A DNA stretch of 6,853 nt from Deltaproteobacteria bacterium (GCA_022571535.1 JACZXR010000130.1:1-6853); one strand, 5' to 3'. Shown: positions 1-5,139, counted from the first letter of the stretch. Translations and numbers: made by a program. The notes: generated by a model not told the origin, from the sequence alone.

Positions 1-44
1 TGCGCGGCACCTTCACAGTCAGGTGTGAGGGAGCGGCTAACCTC

Positions 45-404
45 TTATCTCGGGCGTTGCTGGCGATCAGGTGAAGCGTTGAATCGGGCATTGGGACGGA
101 ATTTGTTCCAGGCCTCCCAGATGTCCTCAGAGACACCGGTATAGTGCGTCGCCGGACCGGCGGTCTCAGCGCCAAACCAATGGACGAACTCTTCATGCAC
201 GATCCACTGAACATCGTCGGGGGACTTTGCCTCGCGGAGTCTCGGAAAAAGTGTGCTGACCTCTGGATCATAATCGTCGTCGGGAGCCCCGATGGCGATC
301 AGCCGAATGGGATCGGCTTCCCACACGAGCCGAGACACCTCCGTATAGAGGCTGCCATACACAGCCTTCAATGCGTCCTGCCTTTTCCTACGGTTCTCAC
401 TCAT
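45..404 (-). CDS. Hypothetical protein, 119 aa, unrecognised family
   Basis: Complete reading frame with ATG start and TAA stop. I do not recognise a named family. The protein is acidic and soluble-looking, with no signal peptide or membrane segment. Two parts look conserved-domain-like: residues about 32-54 (PIRLIAIGAPDDDYDPEVST, then a run through LFPRLREA), and residues about 62-87, with VHEEFVHWFG followed by ETAGP. The pattern of D/E-rich loop, amphipathic helix with V-x-E-E-F and a Trp-rich C-terminal helix (DIWEAWNKF) resembles small uncharacterised bacterial proteins sometimes found near toxin-antitoxin or immunity genes; that is impression, not evidence of function. There is no strong Shine-Dalgarno before the ATG (only GTGG), so expression level is uncertain. 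The last ~15 residues are low-complexity and basic. It lies on the same strand as the decayed genes to its right but more than 100 nt from them, so co-transcription is not shown. Confidence 0.6.
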   Translation of the reverse strand: MSENRRKRQDALKAVYGSLYTEVSRLVWEADPIRLIAIGAPDDDYDPEVSTLFPRLREAKSPDDVQWIVHEEFVHWFGAETAGPATHYTGVSEDIWEAWNKFRPNARFNASPDRQQRPR

Positions 405-523
405 ACGCCACTAAGTAGTTGACAGTGCGGAACACCCACATATCCAGCCCCGACCCCACCTCACAGTAATTATGACCCGAATCCGGGTGGATCATGCATC
501 GATTGTGGCATGTTCTAAAGCCC

Positions 524-849
524 CTATGTACCTACGAGAACATAGTGTGTCGCTGGCCCTTTTTCGGTCACCTTCCCGACACCCATTGGAACTTCTTCAG
601 CTTGGTCGTACTGTTCAATAAAGTGTTTGTTCTCTTGATGGATTTGCTGGATCAAATCGTTGTCAAAGACATCGAGGACGGGGAGGCGGCGGAGAAGGCC
701 GTGGCAGCAGACTGGGTAAATTGTGTACCGGGTTTGGTGCAATCGTTTTGGTACATCGCAACAATGTTGGATTGCAGCACCAGTCTCCTTCTGGTTCTAA
801 CGGTGAATTTCTTAAATTTCTCAAGTCGTTGTTTTTGCTTCTTTGTCAT
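524..849 (-). pseudogene. Degraded small gene coupled by ATGA to a methyltransferase remnant
   Basis: The ATG at 849 overlaps the TGA (846-848) of the upstream methyltransferase fragment as ATGA, the usual mark of translational coupling in an operon. The frame starts MTKKQKQRLEKFKKFTVRTR, a basic helical N-terminus of the type seen in small uncharacterised proteins. It then drifts into low-complexity Ser/Ala-rich sequence and stops at 652. A second frame, open from inside this one down to 524, carries a more protein-like stretch (DNDLIQQIHQENKHFIEQYD). A frameshift near 780-790 would join the basic N-terminus to this segment in a reading of roughly 108 codons. I infer an originally single gene broken by one indel. 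The function is unknown. Alternatively only the first ~36 codons are genuine and the rest is unrelated sequence. Confidence 0.35.
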
Positions 850-1040
850 TTCACTCCGGCCTCTTCTACAATCTTGATTTCCTCCTCTGTTAGCCCATAG
901 AGTTCATAGCTGACCTGGTCAATCTGGCGGTCGGCGGCATCAATCTTGCGCTGAAGGCGGGTTTTCCGCTCTGGGTTGTTTGCGGCTGATCCAAATAAAG
1001 ACTCGCTTTTTCCCAACCGACTTTTTTCCGAATCAACCAT
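846..1040 (-). pseudogene. C-terminal fragment of an adenine-specific DNA methyltransferase / type IIG restriction enzyme
   Basis: The 64-residue reading from the ATG at 1040 ends with LQRKIDAADRQIDQ, then VSYELYGLTEEEIKIVE. This is the characteristic extreme C-terminus of Eco57I/type IIG-like and PglX-like N6-adenine methyltransferases, where the K-I-D-x-x-D-x-x-I-D-x-x-V-Y-x-L-Y-G-L-T-x-x-E-I pattern follows the target-recognition domain. Intact family members are typically several hundred to over a thousand residues, so the SAM-binding and NPPY-containing catalytic parts are entirely missing. The frame can be read back to a TTG at 1073, but that part crosses a hairpin and has no family resemblance. 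I see no good ribosome binding site for either start. It is a remnant of a restriction-modification or phage-defence locus truncated at its 5' side. It may still be transcribed by read-through from the toxin-antitoxin operon. Confidence 0.6.
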
Positions 1041-1068
1041 AAAGAGCCAAGAGCAGTCTTGACTCTTT
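1041..1068 (-). terminator. Candidate terminator hairpin downstream of the toxin gene
   Basis: On the minus strand AAAGAGTCAAGA (1068-1057), a 4-nt loop CTGC, then TCTTGGCTCTTT (1052-1041) form a 12-bp stem with a single G-U wobble. The stem begins with A-rich sequence and ends in CUCUUU, and it lies 33 nt beyond the toxin stop codon. It lacks a long U-tract after the stem (next bases ATGGTT) and the stem is not GC-rich, so termination may be weak. On the plus strand the wobble becomes an A-C mismatch, so the structure is better as minus-strand RNA. Confidence 0.5.
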
Positions 1069-1101
1069 ACCAATCAAAGGGAGGAGCGACGCCATAAGTA
1101 C

Positions 1102-1356
1102 TCACCGGTATGCTTCTCGCCTGTGGGCAACACCATAAACGAAGATGTGTTTCGTTTGGCCATCGATAGTATAAAGCACCCGGTAATCACCAATCCGTAA
1201 CCGGTAGCCTTCTTCTCCCTGAAGCTTTTTACTGCCAGGAGGGCGGGGATTTGTCTCCAGGGTGAGAATTCTATCACTGATGCGCTTGTGGATCTTATCG
1301 GGCAGACGGTCCATTTCCCTCTCCGCTGACCGCTTGATCTCAACTGTATATCCCAC
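1102..1356 (-). CDS. Type II toxin, RelE/ParE superfamily
   Basis: Complete 84-residue protein, the usual size for RelE/ParE toxins, starting at GTG and ending in TGA. The fold pattern is visible. Residues 1-30 give an N-terminal strand (YTVEIKRSAEREMDRLP) and helices, followed by a PxxKKL-type segment at residues 40-46. The core strand YRLRIGDYRVLY is at 51-62 and the terminal strand with VAHRREAYR at 76-84. R52, R54, R59, R79/R80 and Y83 match the basic and aromatic residues that RelE-type enzymes use for ribosome-dependent mRNA cleavage. Family knowledge predicts a translation-inhibiting endoribonuclease, though some relatives (ParE) poison gyrase; the GDYRVLY plus HRREAY combination favours the RelE branch. 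The GTG directly follows the antitoxin TAG with no gap, so it is probably translationally coupled. The gene looks intact. It could also be a retained remnant of the surrounding decayed island. Confidence 0.88.
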   Translation of the reverse strand: MGYTVEIKRSAEREMDRLPDKIHKRISDRILTLETNPRPPGSKKLQGEEGYRLRIGDYRVLYTIDGQTKHIFVYGVAHRREAYR

Positions 1357-1563
1357 CTACGCCTGCCGCTTGCGATCTTTCAGGTAATCTCGGAAGGGAC
1401 GGGATGGTTCCTTTTTTCTCTCCTCAATAGTGGCGAGATCAATCAGATCGTGACGGAGATTTCGGTCCTTCACAAGGCCGAGGAGTATAAGCTCTCTGTC
1501 CCGCCTTGGAAGGGATCGGATAGCCATGAGAAAACCCTCCGCCAATTTTTCTGGTTTAGCCAA
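1357..1563 (-). CDS. Cognate antitoxin, small helical protein upstream of the RelE-type toxin
   Basis: 68 residues, read from TTG at 1563, which sits 9 nt after a perfect AGGAGG (1578-1573). An upstream in-frame TTG at 1587 would place that ribosome site inside the gene, and the ATG at 1524 would discard conserved-looking sequence. The protein is charged and predicted helical. A first helix around MAIRSLPRRDRELILLGLV is followed by DRNLRHDLIDLATIEERKKE and a basic tail, RPFRDYLKDRKRQA, which may wrap the toxin. There is no obvious helix-turn-helix or ribbon-helix-helix motif, so I cannot name the antitoxin family. The call rests on size, position immediately before the toxin (TAG abutting GTG), and resemblance to small proteins that commonly precede RelE toxins. 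Antitoxins of this kind usually autorepress the operon, but I see no clean operator palindrome here. Confidence 0.75.
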   Translation of the reverse strand: MAKPEKLAEGFLMAIRSLPRRDRELILLGLVKDRNLRHDLIDLATIEERKKEPSRPFRDYLKDRKRQA

Positions 1564-1572
1564 TGGAAAACA

Positions 1573-1578
1573 CCTCCT
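1573..1578 (-). promoter_or_regulatory. Ribosome binding site that fixes the antitoxin start
   Basis: AGGAGG on the minus strand, within AAAGGAGGTG, a strong anti-16S match. It lies 9 nt before the TTG at 1563 and is the reason for choosing that start over the longer frame beginning at 1587. Confidence 0.7.
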
Positions 1579-1589
1579 TTGTAGCAATC

Positions 1590-1617
1590 AGTATATCCTA
1601 TCTTCAAAGAGTCCCAA
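1590..1617 (-). promoter_or_regulatory. Candidate sigma70 promoter of the toxin-antitoxin operon
   Basis: Minus strand: TTGGGA (1617-1612, 4 of 6 to TTGACA), 16-nt spacer, TATACT (1595-1590, 5 of 6 to TATAAT). Transcription would begin about 7 nt beyond the -10 box and leave a short leader containing the AGGAGG of the antitoxin. It lies between the antitoxin and the intron's 3' end, so the pair does not depend on read-through from the intron. Confidence 0.5.
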
Positions 1618-1673
1618 ATCGCTAAGGCCTCTCTGAAACTAAGCGAAACCCTGGGCCATCGAATAGGTAGGGT

Positions 1674-1776
1674 CGAGGACTGGCGCGGTATCTCGTAGGT
1701 GATACCTATCTGTTGGCCGTCTCTTTCGTCTGACGGTGCCTCACTAGCCTCACCGTAAACCCGTCTCCAGCCCCCG
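1674..1776 (-). other. Group II intron domain VI, enlarged
   Basis: CGGGGGCTGG (1776-1767) pairs over all 10 positions, with two G-U pairs, with CCAGTCCTCG (1683-1674). The ~83 nt between them contain two further inverted repeats: ACGGTG/CACCGT (1733-1738 with 1751-1756) and GGTATC/GATACC (1687-1692 with 1701-1706). The A at minus-strand position 1673, seven bases from the 3' end, is the expected bulged branch-point adenosine. A domain VI of about 110 nt is longer than the textbook 35-50 nt. From memory, some bacterial introns share this long form with a similar GGCACCGTCAGACGAAAG tract, so it is probably class-specific and not damage. Confidence 0.65.
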
Positions 1777-1783
1777 CCGCATC

Positions 1784-1816
1784 AAACCGGACGTGACCCT
1801 TTCGGTCATCCGGCTT
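1784..1816 (-). other. Group II intron domain V (catalytic hairpin), one nucleotide short
   Basis: Minus strand AAGCCGGA (1816-1809) pairs with TCCGGTTT (1791-1784), including the AGC catalytic triad with its normal G-U pair. Then comes TGACC-GAAAG-GGTCA, with the two-nucleotide CG bulge before the 3' arm. Canonical domain V is 34 nt with a 6-bp distal helix and a GNRA tetraloop. Here there are 33 nt: one C appears lost, so the distal helix has five pairs and a five-base loop (or a GAAA loop with a bulged G). Confidence 0.85.
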
Positions 1817-1868
1817 ACCTGAGCCCTTCACCCTAAAGCGCTATATGCCTATTGTGCTGGGAGTACTT

Positions 1869-1970
1869 TCACGGAACACCCGCTACTCCGCCTCTTCCAG
1901 CCAACTCAGCTTTCGCCTTACGGTATATCCTTCGCCTCAGTTCTTGCAGTTCTATGGAAGGTTTTATCAT
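1869..1970 (-). pseudogene. N-terminal remnant of the intron-encoded reverse transcriptase/maturase
   Basis: ATG at 1970 preceded by GGGGAGGC, then MIKPSIELQELRRRIYRKAK and AE, which matches the opening of one family of bacterial group II intron RTs (pattern I-S/T-L-Q-(D/E)-L-R-x-x-(I/L)-Y-x-K-A-K-A-E). In intact proteins this leads to W-R-F-W-G-L-Y-V and then RT blocks 0-7. Here the frame turns to AGRGGVAGVP and stops at 1869 with no RT, maturase or endonuclease domain. A nearby frame reads CSVKVL, which may be the far C-terminus of the same RT, implying a single large internal deletion of more than a kilobase. That junction is inference. The remnant is unlikely to encode a functional product. 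Confidence 0.65.
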
Positions 1971-2262
1971 GCCTCCCCTGCCTCACTTAGCGGTCAAAGA
2001 AGTTAGACTCAGCATGGCCCCTTCGCTCCATCCGCATTACCAGACTTCATCACTAATACGGGCCACTCCGCCATCCTCTTGCCTTCGGCCCTTTTCCCGT
2101 ATCCACAGTTATAGGGCCTACCTTTCTCCAAGGATTTCTCCCCGGGGCAAGTAGGACTTCTCCAGTTTCCATCGTGTCCCTGTTACCGTGTCGCCGCCAC
2201 TACCCCGCCGGTGTGGTCTATCCCTTTAGCCAGACTGAAATAGCCCATACGGTCTTCACCGC

Positions 2263-2268
2263 TATTTG
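2263..2268 (-). other. EBS1 of the group II intron
   Basis: CAAATA on the minus strand, presented between CGGTC and GACCG stem arms within domain I. It is exactly complementary to TATTTG, the six bases just before the intron's 5' end. This is how group II introns recognise the 5' exon, and it independently fixes the 5' boundary at 2494. Confidence 0.7.
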
Positions 2269-2494
2269 ACCGGCTCGACCACCGGAATCTTGGCTGTAAC
2301 GAGGCTTGCTCAGCGTTCACTCGCGTTGCAACCCGGTAACTCGCTCACCAGCCCGAAGCAGGCTTTGTCGGTAGGCTTCAGCATGTCGATTACTCTCCAT
2401 GCTGCTACCCAAGCTAGGCGGCTTCTGCGCCGCGGGACTTCCCACACATTGAGGGTCACCCTATGGATCACGACAGCAATTCATCTGGACACAC

Positions 2495-2500
2495 CAAATA
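2495..2500 (-). other. IBS1, 5' exon side of the intron insertion site
   Basis: TATTTG on the minus strand, immediately upstream of GTGTG. All six bases pair with EBS1. I did not find a convincing EBS2-IBS2 pair. Confidence 0.7.
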
Positions 2501-2917
2501 TCAGGCCCGTCCCGCTGAGTTATATTTCAGCTAACCGCCGAGGAGGCCAGAGTTTTGAGATTCCAAATTGGAATGTCAAAACCCACAGGGCGAGGGGGTC
2601 GCCGGTATTCGCCGTATGTGTTCACCGAACAGGGTATTGCCATGCTCTCCAGCGTCTTAAGGAGTAAGCGTGCAGTCCAGGTCAACATCGAGATCATGCG
2701 TACCTTCGTTCGTCTGCGCCAACTACTCGCCACCAATGCCCAACTGGCACGGAAACTTGAGGCGTTGGAGAATAAGTACGACACCCAGTTTAAAGTGGTC
2801 TTCGACGCTATCCCCCAACTTATGTCCCCGCCGGAGCCAAGGAAGCGGAAGATCGGCTTTCTTGCGAAGGAAAGCGCGGCAAAATACGGAAGGTCAGAAA
2901 TTAACCTGAGGCGTTAA
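2501..2917 (+). pseudogene. ORF6N-domain protein, 3' portion, disrupted next to the intron
   Basis: The frame open from 2519 to TAA at 2917 reads FQLTAEEARVLRFQIGMSKP, then RGGRRYSPYVFTEQGIAML, SSVLRSKRAVQVNIEIMR and a coiled-coil-like LARKLEALENKYDTQFKVVF, ending KRKIGFLAKESAAKYGR. This is the second half of the ORF6N (KilA-N-related, phage-type DNA-binding) domain plus its usual C-terminal tail. The N-terminal part (normally LYGV...AVKRN) is missing in this frame. Just upstream, 2496-2521 still resembles N-I-R-x-F-P-A-E-F codons but with a TGA at 2516-2518 and apparent single-base losses. The intron sits directly upstream in the opposite orientation. An AGGAGG at 2541-2546 happens to precede a TTG at 2555, so a 120-residue C-terminal product could in principle be translated. 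Such proteins are typical of prophages and mobile islands. Confidence 0.7.
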
Positions 2918-2998
2918 GAACGTCGATCAGCAGGGGAAAAAGCGAGATGGGGAGAATTGTTTAGATTGTCGTGCCTGACCCCCGGCATATTTCTTGCC

Positions 2999-3937
2999 TC
3001 ATGACCGAGCTGCGCGATTGAGGCCTTTAGCAGGCTGTTGAAACCCCCTCCGTTCACCGGCGATGCCCAACATCTTTGCCATCTCGAGCGTCCTGCGGGC
3101 GCGCTCCACGATCGGCCGGTCGATCAACTGCCCACCAAATGAGATGGAGCCGTCTCCTCTGGCCACCGCCTCCTCATAGGCCTTAACCACCTGCTGGGCA
3201 TAGTCGATCTCCTCTGGGGTGGGGCTAAAGACACTATTGATTGGATCGATCTGGGAGGGATGAATCAGCGACATGCCGGAAAACCCCAGACGGCGCGACT
3301 GCCGGGCAAAGCCCCACAGCCCTTCATTGTCCTTAAGATCCACCCAGACTCCGTCCACAGACTGAACATGGGCTGAGGCTGCAGCCACGACCATTGCCGA
3401 GCGGGCATAGATCATGTCGCGCGCCTCTGCCTCGCGGCTCGTCGGCAGTCCAAGCTCTCGACCAAAATCTTCCGCTCCAAACATCAACCCGATCACCCGC
3501 GCAGAGCAGGCGGCAATCGTGGGAGCATTAAGAAGCCCTTTAGGGCTCTCGATGGCAACGAGCAGTCTGACGGCGCCGGCGCTCATCCCGAGCTCAGGCT
3601 CACGCTTCTTCAGAATGGCCTCTACTTTAAGTACTTCCTCTGGCGTATCGACCTTGGGCAGCACCAAGCCGTTTAGACCCTTGCGGAGCACCGCCTTGAG
3701 GTCCGCGTCCATACGCGCATGCCCGATGTCATTGATGCGGACAAAGCGTGCGGGGCTATTGGGAGGACTCTCCCTACCCAGGGCCCCGCCGATCAACGTG
3801 CGTGCGGACTCTTTCTCACCAGGGGCAACCCCGTCCTCAATATCCAGCATGATGGCGTCGACGCTGAGTCCCATTGCCTTATCAATCATGCGCTGGCGAT
3901 GGCCGGGTACAAACATCCAGGAACGTAACAGGTCCAT
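2999..3937 (-). CDS. CitE-like CoA-ester lyase (HpcH/HpaI aldolase superfamily)
   Basis: 312 residues, ATG start with a GGAG-containing site, single TIM-barrel domain. Motifs in order: RSWMFVPG (5-12), LDIEDGVAPGEKESAR (31-46), VRIN (66-69), LPKVDTPEE (93-101), AIESPKGLLNA (128-138), FGAEDFGRELG (153-163) and IHPSQI (225-230). E130 and D157 have the 27-residue spacing of the two Mg2+ ligands in malyl-CoA lyases, and R67 fits the substrate-carboxylate arginine. The family cleaves or forms C-C bonds of CoA esters such as citramalyl-CoA, malyl-CoA or beta-methylmalyl-CoA in the cytoplasm. Its partners here (CoA-transferase, MaoC hydratase, dehydrogenase) favour citramalyl-CoA or methylmalyl-CoA, but the substrate cannot be read off. 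It lies 30 nt after the dehydrogenase and is surely in the same operon. Oddity: the last ~15 residues (GFQQPAKGLNRAARS) are not family-like and look like read-through into an inserted repeat. Confidence 0.9.
   Translation of the reverse strand: MDLLRSWMFVPGHRQRMIDKAMGLSVDAIMLDIEDGVAPGEKESARTLIGGALGRESPPNSPARFVRINDIGHARMDADLKAVLRKGLNGLVLPKVDTPEEVLKVEAILKKREPELGMSAGAVRLLVAIESPKGLLNAPTIAACSARVIGLMFGAEDFGRELGLPTSREAEARDMIYARSAMVVAAASAHVQSVDGVWVDLKDNEGLWGFARQSRRLGFSGMSLIHPSQIDPINSVFSPTPEEIDYAQQVVKAYEEAVARGDGSISFGGQLIDRPIVERARRTLEMAKMLGIAGERRGFQQPAKGLNRAARS
3028..3043. repeat. Possible dispersed-repeat end inside the lyase 3' terminus
   Basis: TAGCAGGCTGTTGAAA (minus strand TTTCAACAGCCTGCTA) closely resembles a short motif I remember as widespread in intergenic and IS-flanking sequence of many environmental bacteria (TTTCAGCAGCCTGCTA). 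It encodes the atypical C-terminal residues of the lyase. Only one copy is in the window, so repeat status is from memory. Confidence 0.3.
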
Positions 3938-3967
3938 AGCGATCTTCTCCGTCTCTGTCGCTGTCTC

Positions 3968-5128
3968 TCAATACGACTTCGGCATTCCCAACACGTGCTG
4001 CCCCAGATAGGCCAGCACGAGGTTGTTGCTCACCGGTGCAATCGTGAGAAGGCGTGTTTCGCGGAATTTCCGCTCCACATCGTAGTCCACCGAAAAGCCG
4101 TAACCCCCATGGGTCGTAAAACAGGCATTGGCCGCCTCCCAGGAAGCCTCTGAGGCGAGAAATTTGGCCATGTTAGCCTCGGCACCGCACCCCTCTTGAC
4201 GATCAAACTTCGCCGCTGCCTGAAAACAGACGAGGTCTGCTGCCTCAACATGAGCATAGGCCTGGGCAATGGGAAATTGAATCCCTTGATTGGCACCGAT
4301 AGGACGACCGAATACTCTCCTTTCCTTGGCATATTTGGAGGCGCGCTCGATGAACCAGCGCCCGTCCCCGACGGCCTCCGAGGCAATCAAGATGCGCTCC
4401 GCATTCCATCCATCGATGATGTAGCGAAATCCCTTTCCCTCTTCACCGAGCAGGTTTTCGGCGGGAACCTCCAGTCCATCGAAGAACAGAAGACTGGTGT
4501 GCTGATTGATCATGAGGTCTAGCGGTTTGACCTCTAGCTTACCCCTGGACTCCCTGAGATCCACGATAAAAACCGATAGCCCCTGGGTCTTATCCTTCAA
4601 GTCGTCATAGGGAGTGGTCCGGGCCAGAAGGAGCATCAGGTCAGACTGGAGCACTCGGGAGATAAAGATCTTCTGGCCATGGACAAGGTAGCGGTCACCC
4701 TTACGCACCGCCATGGTCTGAATACGAGTGCTCTCGGAACCGGCGTCGGGCTCAGTGACCGCAAAGGCTTGAAGGCGCAGCTCCCCGGCGGCCACCTTGG
4801 GCAGATACCGTCGTTTCTGCTCCTCACTGCCGTGCCTGAGAAGAGTGCCCATGGTATACATCTGGGCGTGGCAGGCCGTTGAGTTGCCACCACAGCGGTT
4901 GATCTCCCCCAGGATAATACTCGCTTCGGTGATGCCCAGACCACTGCCCCCATACTCCTCCGGGATCAGGGCAGCAAGCCACCCCAGCTCCGTGAGTTTA
5001 CGGACAAACGCCTCCGGATATTCCCTCTTTCGATCCACGTCACGCCAGTAGGCATCAGGGAACTCCCGGCATATCTTTCGGATCTCATCCTGAATCTGGA
5101 GCTGTTCCTCGGTTAAGTTGAAATCCAT
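3968..5128 (-). CDS. Acyl-CoA dehydrogenase, FAD-dependent
   Basis: 386 residues, the normal length. The start is the ATG at 5128, 5 nt after AGGAGG (5139-5134); the frame extends 46 codons further upstream but that part lacks the family and would swallow the promoter. The N-terminal helical domain begins MDFNLTEEQLQIQDEIRKIC. The FAD/substrate beta-domain carries AVTEPDAGS (123-131) and KIFIS (153-157). The C-terminal domain carries RRVFGRPIGANQGIQFPIA (270-288) and THGGYGF (339-345). The usual C-terminal catalytic Glu (IYEGT motif) is replaced by IAPVSNN (363-369). Instead NAER at 242-245 places E244 eleven residues after GKG, exactly as in isovaleryl-CoA dehydrogenase, whose base is E254. 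It should oxidise an acyl-CoA to the 2,3-enoyl-CoA and pass electrons to ETF. The substrate is unknown; neighbours suggest a branched or dicarboxylic C4-C5 acyl-CoA. It is the first gene of the leftward operon. Confidence 0.93.
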   Translation of the reverse strand: MDFNLTEEQLQIQDEIRKICREFPDAYWRDVDRKREYPEAFVRKLTELGWLAALIPEEYGGSGLGITEASIILGEINRCGGNSTACHAQMYTMGTLLRHGSEEQKRRYLPKVAAGELRLQAFAVTEPDAGSESTRIQTMAVRKGDRYLVHGQKIFISRVLQSDLMLLLARTTPYDDLKDKTQGLSVFIVDLRESRGKLEVKPLDLMINQHTSLLFFDGLEVPAENLLGEEGKGFRYIIDGWNAERILIASEAVGDGRWFIERASKYAKERRVFGRPIGANQGIQFPIAQAYAHVEAADLVCFQAAAKFDRQEGCGAEANMAKFLASEASWEAANACFTTHGGYGFSVDYDVERKFRETRLLTIAPVSNNLVLAYLGQHVLGMPKSY

Positions 5129-5133
5129 TAGCG

Positions 5134-5139
5134 CCTCCT
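5134..5139 (-). promoter_or_regulatory. Ribosome binding site of the acyl-CoA dehydrogenase
   Basis: AGGAGG on the minus strand, 5 nt before the ATG at 5128. It decides that start against the longer frame opening at 5266. Just upstream, AGGCC-TT-GGCCT (5142-5153) is a small inverted repeat in the leader that could form a hairpin or bind a protein. Confidence 0.7.

Larger units (their letters stand above)
1667..2494 (-). mobile_element. Group II intron with deleted reverse transcriptase (828 nt)
   Basis: A self-splicing retroelement RNA, encoded on the minus strand. Seen directly: a 5' end GTGTG at 2494-2490 (consensus GUGYG); and a domain II/III-to-IV stretch at about 2077-2015 containing GGTAATGCGGATGGAGCGAA, followed by GGG, a signature of bacterial introns of this type. 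Domain V is at 1816-1784, and a domain VI closing helix is formed by 1776-1767 with 1683-1674. Past it lies an unpaired A (1673), the candidate branch point, and the intron ends CCCTAC (1672-1667). EBS1 (2268-2263) pairs perfectly with the six exon bases preceding the 5' end. Domain IV should hold a reverse transcriptase/maturase of well over 400 codons, but only its first codons remain, so the element can no longer move by itself. If an RT from a related intron is present elsewhere, it might be assisted in trans. It lies antisense to the adjoining ORF6N gene, so splicing could not restore that gene's mRNA. Confidence 0.85.

Noticed and set aside
470..500. Hairpin ACCCG-AATC-CGGGT upstream of the 119-residue gene
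   Set aside because: A 5-bp stem with no U-tract and no clear relation to a gene end; it could be chance.
494..877. Plus-strand frame of 127 codons, rich in Phe, Leu, Val and Cys
   Set aside because: It looks like a membrane protein but is antisense to the methyltransferase remnant and its ATGA-coupled partner, and has no ribosome binding site. The hydrophobicity is what is expected opposite Lys/Glu-rich sequence.
1640..2500. Ribosomal RNA or other structured RNA gene
   Set aside because: The region looks rRNA-like at first, but the domain V hairpin, GTGTG start, RT N-terminus and EBS1-IBS1 pairing identify it as a group II intron. No rRNA signature stretches were recognised.
1852..2667. 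Plus-strand open frames of 100 and 133 codons (1852-2154 and 2266-2667)
   Set aside because: They are shadows of the group II intron RNA on the opposite strand: no ribosome binding sites, no family resemblance, and Ser/Arg/Leu-rich composition typical of reading a structured RNA backwards.
2918..2998. Bidirectional terminator between the convergent ORF6N fragment and the lyase gene
   Set aside because: TGCC-N8-GGCA (2972-2987) followed by TATTT gives only a 4-5 bp stem without a U-run, so it is too weak to call. The TGCCTGACCCC core looks like a recurrent intergenic motif, but only one copy is present here.
3414..4010. Plus-strand frame of 198 codons and other long antisense frames across the lyase and dehydrogenase (for example 4030-4386, 4636-4953)
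   Set aside because: These lie over two strongly supported enzyme genes and have no motifs; long antisense frames are expected in GC-rich coding DNA.
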